Shown: positions 53,228-61,625 of the stretch, one piece after another
Layout of the letters: each line of letters starts with the position of its first letter
Position numbering within the stretch: the stretch's first letter is position 1
NCBI RefSeq assembly: GCF_038023995.1
Contig: NZ_CP150660.1
Span: forward strand, 1,920,501 to 1,984,500
Reading direction: 5' to 3'
Length of the DNA: 64,000 bases
Source: Polaribacter atrinae
GTDB lineage: Bacteria > Bacteroidota > Bacteroidia > Flavobacteriales > Flavobacteriaceae
Notes under the pieces: generated by a model
Seen by the model: the letters and a program-made list of their open reading frames with translations, nothing else
Told to the model about the DNA's origin: nothing
Databases searched by the model: none
Made by a program: the position numbers and the translations under genes

Positions 53228-53914
53228 ATGCGAATTTTAAAAGACTTATTCAATCTTTTTTACCCAAAATTGTGTGCTAATTGCGATCATCAACTCACCA
53301 TGAATGAAAAGGCAATATGTACATTTTGTAGGCACGACCTACCTTTAACTAATTTTACAAACTATTCTGACAACAAAATAACAAAGACTTTCTATGGAAG
53401 AATCTCCATAGAAAAAGCAAATTCTTTATTATTTTACAGAAAAGTAGGGATTACTAAAAAATTAATTCACGAATTAAAATACAAAGGAAACGAAGAAGTA
53501 GGTGTTTTTTTCGGTAATTGGCTAGGAGAAATCTTAGTAGATAATAATGAATTTTCAGATATTGATATTATTATTCCAGTACCCTTACATCCTAAAAAAC
53601 GAAGAGAAAGAGGTTATAATCAGGTTACAAAATTTGGAATACGTTTAAGTAATCACTTAAAAAAACCATTTTTAGAAGATATTTTATTGAGAACTTCAAC
53701 ATCAAAAACCCAAACATTTAAAGCTCGTTTTGAGCGTTTTAACAATAATGATACAAAATTTCAGTTATCAGACTTAACAGCATTCAAAAACAAACACATT
53801 TTACTAATTGATGACGTCATTACAACTGGCGCAACCTTAGAAGCTTGTGCAAAAGAGCTACAAAAAACCGAAGGTGTAAAAATTAGTATTTTAACAATGG
53901 CATACACCGAGTAA
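53228..53914 (+). CDS. comF: ComF-family phosphoribosyltransferase-like protein
   Basis: DNA-uptake-associated protein of the ComF family. The N-terminal Cys zinc finger is KLCANCDHQL then CTFCRHDLP. Downstream comes the conserved IPVPLHPKKRRERGYNQV and the phosphoribosyltransferase-type PRPP loop ILLIDDVITTGATLEACAKE. The ATG at 53228 gives 228 residues, the family norm; an in-frame ATG at 53180 would add 16 hydrophobic residues with no homologue pattern. It is divergent from the methyltransferase gene. Confidence 0.9.
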   Translation: MRILKDLFNLFYPKLCANCDHQLTMNEKAICTFCRHDLPLTNFTNYSDNKITKTFYGRISIEKANSLLFYRKVGITKKLIHELKYKGNEEVGVFFGNWLGEILVDNNEFSDIDIIIPVPLHPKKRRERGYNQVTKFGIRLSNHLKKPFLEDILLRTSTSKTQTFKARFERFNNNDTKFQLSDLTAFKNKHILLIDDVITTGATLEACAKELQKTEGVKISILTMAYTE

Positions 53915-53970
53915 AATTTATGATTTTTAAGTCAAAAATATATTGTTAATTTGTATAAAATTTACCTTTT

Positions 53971-55593
53971 GTGAAACACCTTTTTAGATTTATTTTTTTT
54001 AGCATTTCAATTGTAATTTTAAGTAACTGCGCAAGAACAGGAAACCCAGAAGGAGGTCCAAAAGACGAGGATGCACCTCTGTTTGTAACCTCTACCCCGC
54101 CTTACAAATCTATTCATTTTGATAAAGAAGAAATTAGATTAAACTTTAACGAGTTTATAAAACTAAAGGACTTAAACAAGCAACTTATAGTTTCCCCTCC
54201 TTTAAAGACTCCTTTATTGGTTACACCACAAAGTACGGCAAGTAAATTTTTAAACATCCAAATTCTTGACACTTTAACTGAAAACACCACCTATATTATA
54301 AACTTTGGTAATGCTATTGAAGATAATAATGAAGGAAATAAATTAGAAAGTTTTAAATATGTTTTTTCTACCGGAAAATATATAGATTCTCTTTCTACCT
54401 CTGGTAAAATTAAAGATGCTTACTTAGACGAAAGCCAAAAAAACATCAATATTTTATTGTATAAAATAGATAGTTCTTTTACCGATTCTATCGTTTTTAA
54501 AAAGAAACCTAATTACGTAACAAACTCTTTAGACACCTCTCTTTTTAACCTTACTAACTTAAAAGAAGGCAAGTATTTAATGATTGCATTAAAAGAAGCT
54601 GCTAGTGATTACCTTTTTAACCCTAGGGAAGATAAAATAGGTTTTTTTGCAGATACGATAACTTTACCTAGAGATAGTATTATAAAAAAACCAATTGTAT
54701 TATTTAAAGAAACACAACCTTATTCATTTAAACGTGGTAAGGAAATTACAAGAGGTAAAATTGAATTTGGTTATGAAGGTGAAATAAAAGATCTAAAAGT
54801 TCAAATTATTTCTGATACTCCTAATGATTTTAAAAGCATCTCTAAGCTTGAAATAGGTAAAGACACTCTAAACTATTGGTATAAACCTTTTGAGGCTGAT
54901 TCTTTAAACTTTATAGTTACAAACGATACGTTTATAGATACTGTTACTGTAAATCTTCGTAAGAAAAAGATGGATTCTTTAATTTTAAACTCTTCTGTAA
55001 GCGGAACACTGCACCTTAGAGATACCTTTTTTATAAAAGGTAATAATCCGCTTGTAAAAATTGATACCAGTAAAATTACATTGATAGATAAAGATACATT
55101 ATCAGTTCCTTTTGTTAGTATTATCTCTGACTTAGAAAATAAAATAGCGTTTGTTTTTGATATAGAACCTAAACAAAAATATACTTTTAAAATGATGCCT
55201 GACGCTATTTCTGACATATTTGAACAAAAAAATGACACCTTAAACTTTAAGTTTACAACAAAAGAAATAGAAGATTACGGAAGAATTACTATGGATATTG
55301 TAAACGAAACTTCTACTCATTTAATTATTGAACTTTTAGAAGGAAAAAACAAAGACAAACTTGTAGAAAGACGCTTCATTACAGGTTCTGAACAAATAAG
55401 ATATAATCTTTTAGAACCAAAAACATATTTTATTAGAGCCATTATTGATGAAAATAAAAACAATAAATGGGACACAGGTAATTACTTGCTAAAACAGCAA
55501 CCAGAAAACATTATCTACTTTTCTGAGGAATTAAAATTACGTGCTAATTATTACTTAGATGGAAATATTTTTACAGTAAAAAAACCAGAATAA
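53971..55593 (+). CDS. Ig-like domain lipoprotein
   Basis: A 540-residue lipoprotein. The signal (FRFIFFSISIVILSNCARTG) is followed by the conserved GNPEGGPKDEDAPLFVTSTP and an SbsA-type Ig-like domain (about 30-130, IRLNFNEFIKLKDLNKQLI). Two more beta regions follow, ending in a CNA-B-like strand set (YFIRAIIDENKNNKWDTGNY). The start is a GTG at 53971. Widespread in Bacteroidota, with unknown role; likely at the cell surface. Confidence 0.85.
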   Translation: MKHLFRFIFFSISIVILSNCARTGNPEGGPKDEDAPLFVTSTPPYKSIHFDKEEIRLNFNEFIKLKDLNKQLIVSPPLKTPLLVTPQSTASKFLNIQILDTLTENTTYIINFGNAIEDNNEGNKLESFKYVFSTGKYIDSLSTSGKIKDAYLDESQKNINILLYKIDSSFTDSIVFKKKPNYVTNSLDTSLFNLTNLKEGKYLMIALKEAASDYLFNPREDKIGFFADTITLPRDSIIKKPIVLFKETQPYSFKRGKEITRGKIEFGYEGEIKDLKVQIISDTPNDFKSISKLEIGKDTLNYWYKPFEADSLNFIVTNDTFIDTVTVNLRKKKMDSLILNSSVSGTLHLRDTFFIKGNNPLVKIDTSKITLIDKDTLSVPFVSIISDLENKIAFVFDIEPKQKYTFKMMPDAISDIFEQKNDTLNFKFTTKEIEDYGRITMDIVNETSTHLIIELLEGKNKDKLVERRFITGSEQIRYNLLEPKTYFIRAIIDENKNNKWDTGNYLLKQQPENIIYFSEELKLRANYYLDGNIFTVKKPE

Positions 55594-55625
55594 TTTTTTA
55601 CTATTATCTATAAAATACTATAATT

Positions 55626-55707
55626 AAAAAAGCTGTCTTAAAAGCCTTTTTTGTCAAGCTGAATGTATTTCAGCCTGACAATTTTATACTTTTAAAACAG
55701 CTTTTTT
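55626..55707. terminator. Nested inverted repeat between the Ig-like lipoprotein and the PLP enzyme
   Basis: Outer stem AAAAAGCTGTCTTAAAAG (55626-55643) / CTTTTAAAACAGCTTTTT (55689-55706) can act as a two-way terminator. Its loop holds a second palindrome TGTCAAGCTGAA (55652-55663) / TTCAGCCTGACA (55669-55680), a REP-like sequence. The right arm touches the stop codon of the enzyme gene. Confidence 0.75.
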
Positions 55708-56855
55708 TATGCGCTTAATGCTTGCTTTAAATCGGCAAGTAAATCTTCGATGTCTTCGATACCTACACTTAATCTAACTAAAGAATCTGTAATACCTATT
55801 TTTAAACGTTCGTTTTCTGGCATTGATGCATGCGACATCGTTGCAGAATGATTGACCATACTTTCTACCCCACCTAAAGATTCTGCCAACGTAAAAAAAT
55901 TAATGTTTTCTAAAAATTTAAATGTTGCCTCTTTGCTTTTATCTTTTAAACTAAAAGAAACTACGCCTCCAAAAGCCTTCATTTGTTTTTTAGCGATAGC
56001 ATGGTTTGAGTGTCCCTCTAAACCAGGATAATAAACAACATCTACTGTTGATTGCTCTTTTAAGAAACGAGCCACTACCATTGCATTTTCGCAATGACGT
56101 TGCATTCTAATATGTAATGTTTTGATACCTCTTAAAGCTAGAAAAGAATCCATAGGACCTGCAATGGCACCTGCTGCAAACTGAATAAAGTGCAACTCTT
56201 CTGCTAATTTTGCATCCTTTACAATTAAAGCCCCCATTATTAGGTCTGAATGTCCGCCAATATATTTGGTAGCAGAATGCATCACAATGTCGGCTCCTAA
56301 ATTTAAAGGCTGTTGTAAATATGGTGTTGCAAAAGTATTATCTACTGCTATTAAAATAGCGGAATTTTCTTCTTTTACTGCTTTAGAAATTGCTTGAATG
56401 TCTGCAATTTTCATTAACGGATTTGTTGGTGTTTCTAACCAAACTAATTTTGTTTTTTCTGTAATAGCTTTTGCTACATTTTCTACAGAATCCATATCTA
56501 CATAAGTAAATTCTAGTCCGAATTTTTCGAATAACCTTGTAAACATTCTGTACGTTCCTCCATACAAATCGATTCCTGCAATAATTTCATCCCCAGGATT
56601 TAGTGTTCTTAACACACAATCTATGGCTGCCAAACCAGATGAAAATGCAAAACCATGCGTTCCATTTTCTATGGATGCTAAACTATTTTCTAACGCTGTT
56701 CTTGTTGGGTTAGCCCCTCTAGAATAATGATATTCTTGATCGGATCCAAGACTAGATTGTGCATACGTAGATGTTTGAAAAATAGGTGGCACAACTGCTC
56801 CTGTAGCCGCTTCTGGTTTTTGACCTCCGTGAATGGTTTTTGTATTGAATTTCAT
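55707..56855 (-). CDS. Cystathionine gamma-synthase / PLP-dependent trans-sulfuration enzyme
   Basis: Cys/Met-metabolism PLP enzyme. The PLP lysine is Lys197 in VMHSATKYIGGHSDLIMG. Other hallmarks are the N-terminal TYAQSSLGSDQEYHYSRGANP, AFSSGLAAI, YGGTYRMF and the C-terminal LAESLGGVESMVNHSATMSH. Length 382 is normal. It could work as cystathionine gamma-synthase (metB), gamma-lyase or beta-lyase; the sequence alone cannot decide. No methionine operon surrounds it. Confidence 0.92.
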   Translation of the reverse strand: MKFNTKTIHGGQKPEAATGAVVPPIFQTSTYAQSSLGSDQEYHYSRGANPTRTALENSLASIENGTHGFAFSSGLAAIDCVLRTLNPGDEIIAGIDLYGGTYRMFTRLFEKFGLEFTYVDMDSVENVAKAITEKTKLVWLETPTNPLMKIADIQAISKAVKEENSAILIAVDNTFATPYLQQPLNLGADIVMHSATKYIGGHSDLIMGALIVKDAKLAEELHFIQFAAGAIAGPMDSFLALRGIKTLHIRMQRHCENAMVVARFLKEQSTVDVVYYPGLEGHSNHAIAKKQMKAFGGVVSFSLKDKSKEATFKFLENINFFTLAESLGGVESMVNHSATMSHASMPENERLKIGITDSLVRLSVGIEDIEDLLADLKQALSA

Positions 56856-56966
56856 CTTTAAAGTTTTAATTCAGCTTTGGTATTTGGGTTAGTGTAAAAT
56901 TAAAAATAGTCAACTTTATGAAAAGCAACAAAACACATATTAATTTATAATTATTATAATGCCATT

Positions 56967-57365
56967 TTATTTCAGCTCTCCTTTTGTTTTTAGAAAACCG
57001 AATATCTTTTTATCTACTTCAGAAATAATATTTAAATCTTTATAATTTAGCCATCTTATTTCTTCTATTTCATTTTTAGGACTTAAAACACCATTATATG
57101 CTGCCTTATAACAAGTCATTTTAACTAAAACACCTTCTTTAGCTCCGTCTGATTGTGCTTTAAAAGTCCCTACATATTTAATTGTATCGGTTTTAATTTG
57201 CACATCTAATTCTTCTAATATTTCTCTTACAAGAGTTTGTTGATCTGTTTCTTCTAATTCTCTTTTTCCTCCTGGAATATAATACTTAGATTTCCCTTTA
57301 GACCTTGTGCTTAATATTTGCCCATTTTTTGTTTCAATAAACGCTATTTTATCAACTTCTTTCAT
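56967..57365 (-). CDS. Nudix hydrolase
   Basis: Pyrophosphohydrolase of nucleoside-diphosphate-linked compounds. The Nudix box is GGKRELEETDQQTLVREILE followed by ELDV (about residues 32-55), matching GX5EX7REUXEEXGU except that Asp replaces the last Gly. Length 132. The substrate is unknown. The gene stands between the PLP enzyme and DinB genes, with its own spacer. Confidence 0.9.
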   Translation of the reverse strand: MKEVDKIAFIETKNGQILSTRSKGKSKYYIPGGKRELEETDQQTLVREILEELDVQIKTDTIKYVGTFKAQSDGAKEGVLVKMTCYKAAYNGVLSPKNEIEEIRWLNYKDLNIISEVDKKIFGFLKTKGELK

Positions 57366-57424
57366 TTCTTGATCATTACTATAAAATGCATGTCAACTAA
57401 AAGTTAGCAAACAAGTTTAGCCCA

Positions 57425-57506
57425 GATTGAACCTTTCGACTTCGCTCAAGACAGGCTCTTTGTTTGAGCTTTTTTTTGTTTTTCACAAAAAAAGCGAGTA
57501 GTGAAA
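57425..57506. repeat. Dispersed repeat copy 2 with REP-like CTTTCGACTTCGCTC element
   Basis: ACCTTTCGACTTCGCTCAAG resembles REP sequences known from related genomes. It is followed by a copy (57460-57506) of the TTGTTTGAGCT repeat at 17406-17454, with TTTTTCACAAAAAAAGCGAG identical in both. Confidence 0.65.
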
Positions 57507-57529
57507 GCAGGAAATAGCTTCTAATAAAC

Positions 57530-57985
57530 CTATAAAAATTTCTTGATAGATCTTATGATTCCGTAATGAATTCCTTCATGAAAATTGTTAAAAGAAATAG
57601 CAGCCTCTATAGAATTTAAAACAAAACCAGTACTTGTTGGGTACTCTGTATAATTCTCAAAAATACCAGCTTCGTAGTCTTCTTGCAAGGTGTCTGGCAA
57701 ACCTAAAAGCAACTCTTTTACTTCTTCAAACTCCTCTTCTGTAAAGGTTTTGGTTGGTACAGTTCCTTTTTTATAATCTTCTATTAATTCTTCTGGACAT
57801 AAACAGTTTAAACCTGCTAACTTGTAGTTTAAAAGCTGTTGTGTAACCACTAAATGTGCCACATTCCAAGCAATATTATTTTTAAAACCAGCTGGTGTAG
57901 TATGTAATTGCTCTAAAGTTAAGCCTTCTAATTCTTTTAAAACTAGTGTGCGAGATGTTCTTAAAAGATCGAATTGTATGTTCAT
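57530..57985 (-). CDS. DinB-family metal-binding protein
   Basis: A 151-residue four-helix protein of the DinB/YfiT group. The conserved metal-site pattern is present: a His in NNIAWNVAHLVVTQQLL and paired His in FNNFHEGIHYGIIRS. Members are often thiol-dependent transferases or unknown. The N-terminus MNIQFDLLRTSRTLVLKELE fits the fold. The start is the ATG at 57985. Confidence 0.85.
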   Translation of the reverse strand: MNIQFDLLRTSRTLVLKELEGLTLEQLHTTPAGFKNNIAWNVAHLVVTQQLLNYKLAGLNCLCPEELIEDYKKGTVPTKTFTEEEFEEVKELLLGLPDTLQEDYEAGIFENYTEYPTSTGFVLNSIEAAISFNNFHEGIHYGIIRSIKKFL

Positions 57986-58002
57986 TTTTTTGTGTAATTT
58001 TG
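57974..58002 (+). promoter_or_regulatory. Promoter of the arsenate-reductase-like gene
   Basis: TTG (57974-57976), 18 nt, TAATTTTG (57995-58002), 24 nt before the ATG at 58027. It overlaps the start of the divergent DinB gene. Confidence 0.65.
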
Positions 58003-58026
58003 GAGATGTAAATATAATCTATAAAA

Positions 58027-58374
58027 ATGAAGAAAGTCTATTTTTTACAAACTTGTGATACTTGCCGTAGAATTTTAAAAGAGGTAAATACCGATGGTTT
58101 TGAGCGACAAGAAATTAAAGCAAACAACGTTACTGCAACGCAATTAGAAGAAATGTACGCGCTTTCTGGAAGCTATGAAGCACTTTTTAACAAACGTGCT
58201 AAGTTGTATAAAGCTATGGATTTAAAAAATCAGGTTTTGTCTGAAGCAGATTATAGACAGTTTCTTTTAGATGAGTATACGTTTTTAAAGCGTCCGGTTT
58301 TTATTGTTGATGAAGAAATTTTTATTGGAAATAGTAAAAAAGTAATTGAAGTATTAAAAGAGAAGATTGGTTAA
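58027..58374 (+). CDS. ArsC/Spx-family thioredoxin-fold protein
   Basis: A 115-residue protein. CDTC at Cys10-Cys13 in YFLQTCDTCRRILKEV is the ArsC/Spx motif; FLLDEYTFLKRPVFIVDEEI and GNSKKVIEVLKEK match the family C-terminus. It could reduce arsenate or act as an Spx-like regulator; neither is decided by the sequence. No arsenic genes are adjacent. A terminator overlaps the stop. Confidence 0.85.
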   Translation: MKKVYFLQTCDTCRRILKEVNTDGFERQEIKANNVTATQLEEMYALSGSYEALFNKRAKLYKAMDLKNQVLSEADYRQFLLDEYTFLKRPVFIVDEEIFIGNSKKVIEVLKEKIG

Positions 58375-58387
58375 ACCTTCTCTTTTT
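58356..58387 (+). terminator. Terminator overlapping the ArsC-like stop
   Basis: Stem AAAAGAGAAG (58356-58365) / CTTCTCTTTT (58377-58386) with loop ATTGGTTAAAC, then T. The stop codon lies in the loop. Confidence 0.8.
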
Positions 58388-58396
58388 TATTGGTTT

Positions 58397-58873
58397 TTAA
58401 TTTGAAGAATACTTTACATCTGAAGAAGAAATCATTGCTGCTAATTCATCCGGAGTAATTTTTGTTTTTACGCCAAACAGCACCATTTTATCAGAATCGC
58501 TATTGGTTCTAATAATAATTTCTCTAATATACTTGCCTTCTTCTATAAAAAATAATTCGGCTTTACTTCCGTTTTCTTTTACTCTTGCCAATGTTTTTAG
58601 GTTGTTTTTTCTGCTGAACTTTCTAAAATCTTTTGAAAGATTGTTGTCTTGGTTGTCGAAAATCATTAATTTAAAATCACTTGATTTTCTAATAATGTTC
58701 ATTAAATCATCATCCTCATCACTATCTAAAAAAGAACCAGCCAAAGAAGCCGATAAATTGATAGAAAACGTAGATTTCTCTTTATGTACGTTATAGAAAT
58801 TTTGGAAAGTTGCATCTTGTGCAGAGATTGTTGTAATAAAAAATGTGAAAAAAATTATTGCTAAATGTTTCAT
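58397..58873 (-). CDS. DUF4252-type exported protein
   Basis: A 158-residue exported protein. The signal peptide (KHLAIIFFTFFITTISAQ) precedes a small domain with SINLSASLAGSFLDSDEDDD, RKNNLKTLARVKENGSKAEL and REIIIRTNSDSDKMVLFGVK, which match the DUF4252 family that I recall from Bacteroidota. Function is unknown. The ATG at 58873 opens directly into the signal; the frame's first codon at 58906 adds eleven residues of no evident value. Confidence 0.75.
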   Translation of the reverse strand: MKHLAIIFFTFFITTISAQDATFQNFYNVHKEKSTFSINLSASLAGSFLDSDEDDDLMNIIRKSSDFKLMIFDNQDNNLSKDFRKFSRKNNLKTLARVKENGSKAELFFIEEGKYIREIIIRTNSDSDKMVLFGVKTKITPDELAAMISSSDVKYSSN

Positions 58874-58951
58874 GTTAGTAGGTTTTAAATTGAAGACGAC
58901 TACCAACTATATTTGTTACAATTGTTCTTTTTACAACTTGTTTTAAAGATT

Positions 58952-59941
58952 TTAAACCGATGCTTTTTTATAGACTGCCATTAAGTTTTCTGCTTCTTTT
59001 TGCGCACTCCAATTTTTTAAAATTTCTTCTCGTGCTTCTTTTCCTAAAAGAGGAATTTCATTCTTTAAAGATTTAGATAAAAGTATTTCTAGCTCGGCAA
59101 TATTACCTGCTTCACATAAATAACCGTTTTTATTAGTAGTTATTAAAGCCGAATGAACACCTACATTTTTAGTTGCAATTACAGAACATCCGCAAGACAT
59201 AGCTTCTGCTGTTACCAAAGAAAAACCTTCGGAAAAACTAGGTACTACTGCAATTTTTGACGCCTGATAATAAGAAATAATATCTGTAGTTTCATCTACA
59301 AAATATACTTGATCTGTAATATTATGTTTTTTAGAAATCGTTTTTAATTCCTCTAAAAAAGCAGGCTTATCTACCTTGCCAACAATTACCAAAGCCCAAT
59401 TTTTATGTTCTTTTAAAACTTTAGCAGCCTCTAATAAAACTACTTGTCCTTTTGCTTTACGGACTCTCCCAGCACATAAAATAATATTTTCTTGTTGAAT
59501 GTTTTTTAGCGTAACATCCTTTTTCGGAGAAAATAGATCAACATGCACTCCATGACCTACAACGGTATTTTTAATTCCTAAATTTTTACTCATACTTTCT
59601 ATGAGCGTTACCACTTTATCTGCTTTTTTTAATAATTTTAAAGTTAAACCAGACGGAGTCGTTTCTGCATGACGTGTTGCAATTAATTTGAATTTTGCAC
59701 CTAAAAAACGAAAAAACAACATTCTCATTATTTCGTTATTTCTATGACAATGCACAACAACTTCTCGATCAGAAAAAAGAAGTTTTTTTAACTTTGATGT
59801 AGTAATTTTTTCCCCTTCAACATTATAACCATAAACAGAAGTCTCATATTCTTTATTAAAAAAAGGTAGCACATTTTCTATACTTCTAGTAACTCCGGTT
59901 CTTCGTTTATGAAAATGCGTATGTATTAAAATTGGTTTCAA
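58952..59941 (-). CDS. Glycosyltransferase, GT4 family
   Basis: Retaining glycosyltransferase of the GT-B fold. The conserved C-terminal donor-sugar region is PSFSEGFSLVTAEAMSCGCS (EX7E motif) preceded by CAGRVRKAKGQVVLLEAAKV. The N-terminus is short (HTHFHKRRTGVTRSIEN). Length 329. The start is a TTG at 59941, giving MKPILIHTHFHKRR, a lead I recognise in this group; no ATG gives that N-terminus. The sugar substrate is unknown. Confidence 0.9.
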   Translation of the reverse strand: MKPILIHTHFHKRRTGVTRSIENVLPFFNKEYETSVYGYNVEGEKITTSKLKKLLFSDREVVVHCHRNNEIMRMLFFRFLGAKFKLIATRHAETTPSGLTLKLLKKADKVVTLIESMSKNLGIKNTVVGHGVHVDLFSPKKDVTLKNIQQENIILCAGRVRKAKGQVVLLEAAKVLKEHKNWALVIVGKVDKPAFLEELKTISKKHNITDQVYFVDETTDIISYYQASKIAVVPSFSEGFSLVTAEAMSCGCSVIATKNVGVHSALITTNKNGYLCEAGNIAELEILLSKSLKNEIPLLGKEAREEILKNWSAQKEAENLMAVYKKASV

Positions 59942-59975
59942 GAGTTATTCTATTTTCTAGGATTAATAAAATATA

Positions 59976-60022
59976 AAGCAGTAAATAATTCTGTTATTTC
60001 ATCAAATTATTTACTGCTTTAA
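59976..60022 (-). terminator. Terminator of the Glu-rich protein gene
   Basis: Perfect stem AAAGCAGTAAATAATT / AATTATTTACTGCTTT with a loop of about 14 nt, following the stop of the gene at 60035 on the minus strand. Confidence 0.75.
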
Positions 60023-60034
60023 ATTTAAATAGTT

Positions 60035-60904
60035 TTATGCAAATTTACGCTCTACAATTTCTATAAAACGAGTCTCTAATTCTTGTTGAGAAGACCAGTC
60101 GTAATCTGGCTTAACCATTTTATTAATAAATTTTAAAGCTTCCTTTTCAGTTCCGTAAGTATTTAATTGAGAAACGACTCTATTAAAATCTTCTTGACTA
60201 CCGTCAAATAAATTCTTAACAAAGGCAATTCTATCATTTAAACCTATTTGAATGTTGGCAGAAAACTTATCGTTTAATGATTTTGGTGCAGCAACAGGTA
60301 TATCAAATAAAGTAGCCATTTGATCTACAGAAATAGTGTCTTGCAATTCTTCTTCTAAAGACAAAACTTTAGTCTCTTCAATCTTAACCTCTTCTTTTTC
60401 TTCTACCAGTTCTGGTTCTGCAAATATAATATCTTCTAATTCATCAAAAGGTTGTTCTATAATTTCTTCAACTACAACCTTCACTTCTTCTTTTACCTCT
60501 TCTTTTATTTCTTCTTTTATTTCTTCTTCCACTTCCTCAATTACAAGTTCTTCAACCAACTCTTCTTCAATTAGTTCTTCTACAGGTAAAATTACTTCCT
60601 CTTCTTCTATTTCATAAAGTGCTACTTCTTCTTCAATCTCTTCTTTAACCGATTCAATATCAATCGAAACAACTTCTTGTTCTTCTTTTAATTCTAGTCC
60701 TTTTTCTACATTTTCAATTAACTCCTCTTTTGTTACTTCTAAATTGGGTGTTGTGTTTATATATTCTTCTACAAAAGCTAATAAAGATAATTTTTCATAA
60801 ATTTCTTTCGATTTTTCTTTTAAAGCAAACACATCATCTTTATTTTTTAATTGTAAAATGCTGTGCGCTAAACTCATTAAATCGGCTTCTAATTTTTTGT
60901 GCAT
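60035..60904 (-). CDS. Acidic Glu-rich protein of unknown function
   Basis: A 289-residue protein without signal or membrane helix. Residues 1-60 are helical (LAHSILQLKNKDDVFALKEK). About 65-190 is an extremely Glu-rich, low-complexity stretch made of repeating EEVE / EEIKEE words. The C-terminal 100 residues are a well-formed domain (SVDQMATLFDIPVAAPKSLN; LNDRIAFVKNLFDGSQED; WSSQQELETRFIEIVERKFA). Only the two ends look conserved; the middle is probably a disordered spacer. I do not recognise the family confidently. A possible role in protein contacts or in the nucleoid is unproved. Confidence 0.8.
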   Translation of the reverse strand: MHKKLEADLMSLAHSILQLKNKDDVFALKEKSKEIYEKLSLLAFVEEYINTTPNLEVTKEELIENVEKGLELKEEQEVVSIDIESVKEEIEEEVALYEIEEEEVILPVEELIEEELVEELVIEEVEEEIKEEIKEEVKEEVKVVVEEIIEQPFDELEDIIFAEPELVEEKEEVKIEETKVLSLEEELQDTISVDQMATLFDIPVAAPKSLNDKFSANIQIGLNDRIAFVKNLFDGSQEDFNRVVSQLNTYGTEKEALKFINKMVKPDYDWSSQQELETRFIEIVERKFA

Positions 60905-61004
60905 AAGTTGTAAGTTGAAGTTATTTTTTCCTCGTAAATATTCATAAATTTGTTGAAATTCAAAGTAACATCAAATTTAATATTCTAACGCCTAAAATTA
61001 CAAA

Positions 61005-61625
61005 ATGTTTCTCGAAAATACAGTAAATCATTCAGAACAATTTGGCTGGATTGAAGTAGTTTGTGGCTCTATGTTCTCTGGTAAAACAGAAGAATTAATT
61101 AGAAGACTAAAACGCGCTCAATTTGCAAAACAACGCGTAGAAATTTTTAAACCTGCGGTTGATACACGCTACGATGAAGAAGAAGTAGTATCTCATAATG
61201 ATAATAGAATTCGTTCTACACCAGTACCTGTTGCCTCTAACATTCGTTTATTAGCAACTGATGTTGATGTTGTAGGTATAGATGAAGCTCAGTTTTTTGA
61301 TGATGAAATTGTTGCCGTTTGTAACGACCTTGCAAACCGAGGTGTTCGAGTAATTGTTGCAGGACTAGATATGGATTTTAAAGGAAACCCTTTTGGCCCA
61401 ATGCCTGCTTTAATGGCAACGGCAGAATACGTAACAAAAGTACATGCTGTTTGCACACACACAGGAAACTTAGCGAATTACAGTTTTAGAAAAGCTAAAA
61501 ATGATGATTTAGTACTTTTGGGTGAAACTCAAGAATATGAGCCTTTAAGCAGAGCTGCATATTACAAAGCACTACAAAAACAAAAAAAATTAGCACAAAA
61601 AGATGCTAATCCAACTAAGGAATAA
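61005..61625 (+). CDS. tdk: Thymidine kinase, type II
   Basis: Phosphorylates thymidine in nucleotide salvage. The P-loop is GSMFSGKT (21-28), the catalytic Glu94 is in GIDEAQFF, and the lasso domain ([20 protein letters not shown]) is in place. In most type II enzymes this region binds zinc through two CxxC pairs; here only Cys150 is kept (Thr153 at the partner position) and the second pair is absent. Length 206. Its stop is joined to the alanine racemase start, so the two are co-transcribed. Confidence 0.95.
   Translation: MFLENTVNHSEQFGWIEVVCGSMFSGKTEELIRRLKRAQFAKQRVEIFKPAVDTRYDEEEVVSHNDNRIRSTPVPVASNIRLLATDVDVVGIDEAQFFDDEIVAVCNDLANRGVRVIVAGLDMDFKGNPFGPMPALMATAEYVTKVHAVCTHTGNLANYSFRKAKNDDLVLLGETQEYEPLSRAAYYKALQKQKKLAQKDANPTKE

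Noticed and set aside
54873..55238. Minus-strand open frame of 121 codons
   Set aside because: Shadow of the Ig-like lipoprotein; no start context and no protein pattern.
60336..60617. Plus-strand open frame made almost only of Ser/Thr
   Set aside because: It is the antisense shadow of the Glu-rich coding region (GAA/GAG codons read as TTC/TCT on the other strand).
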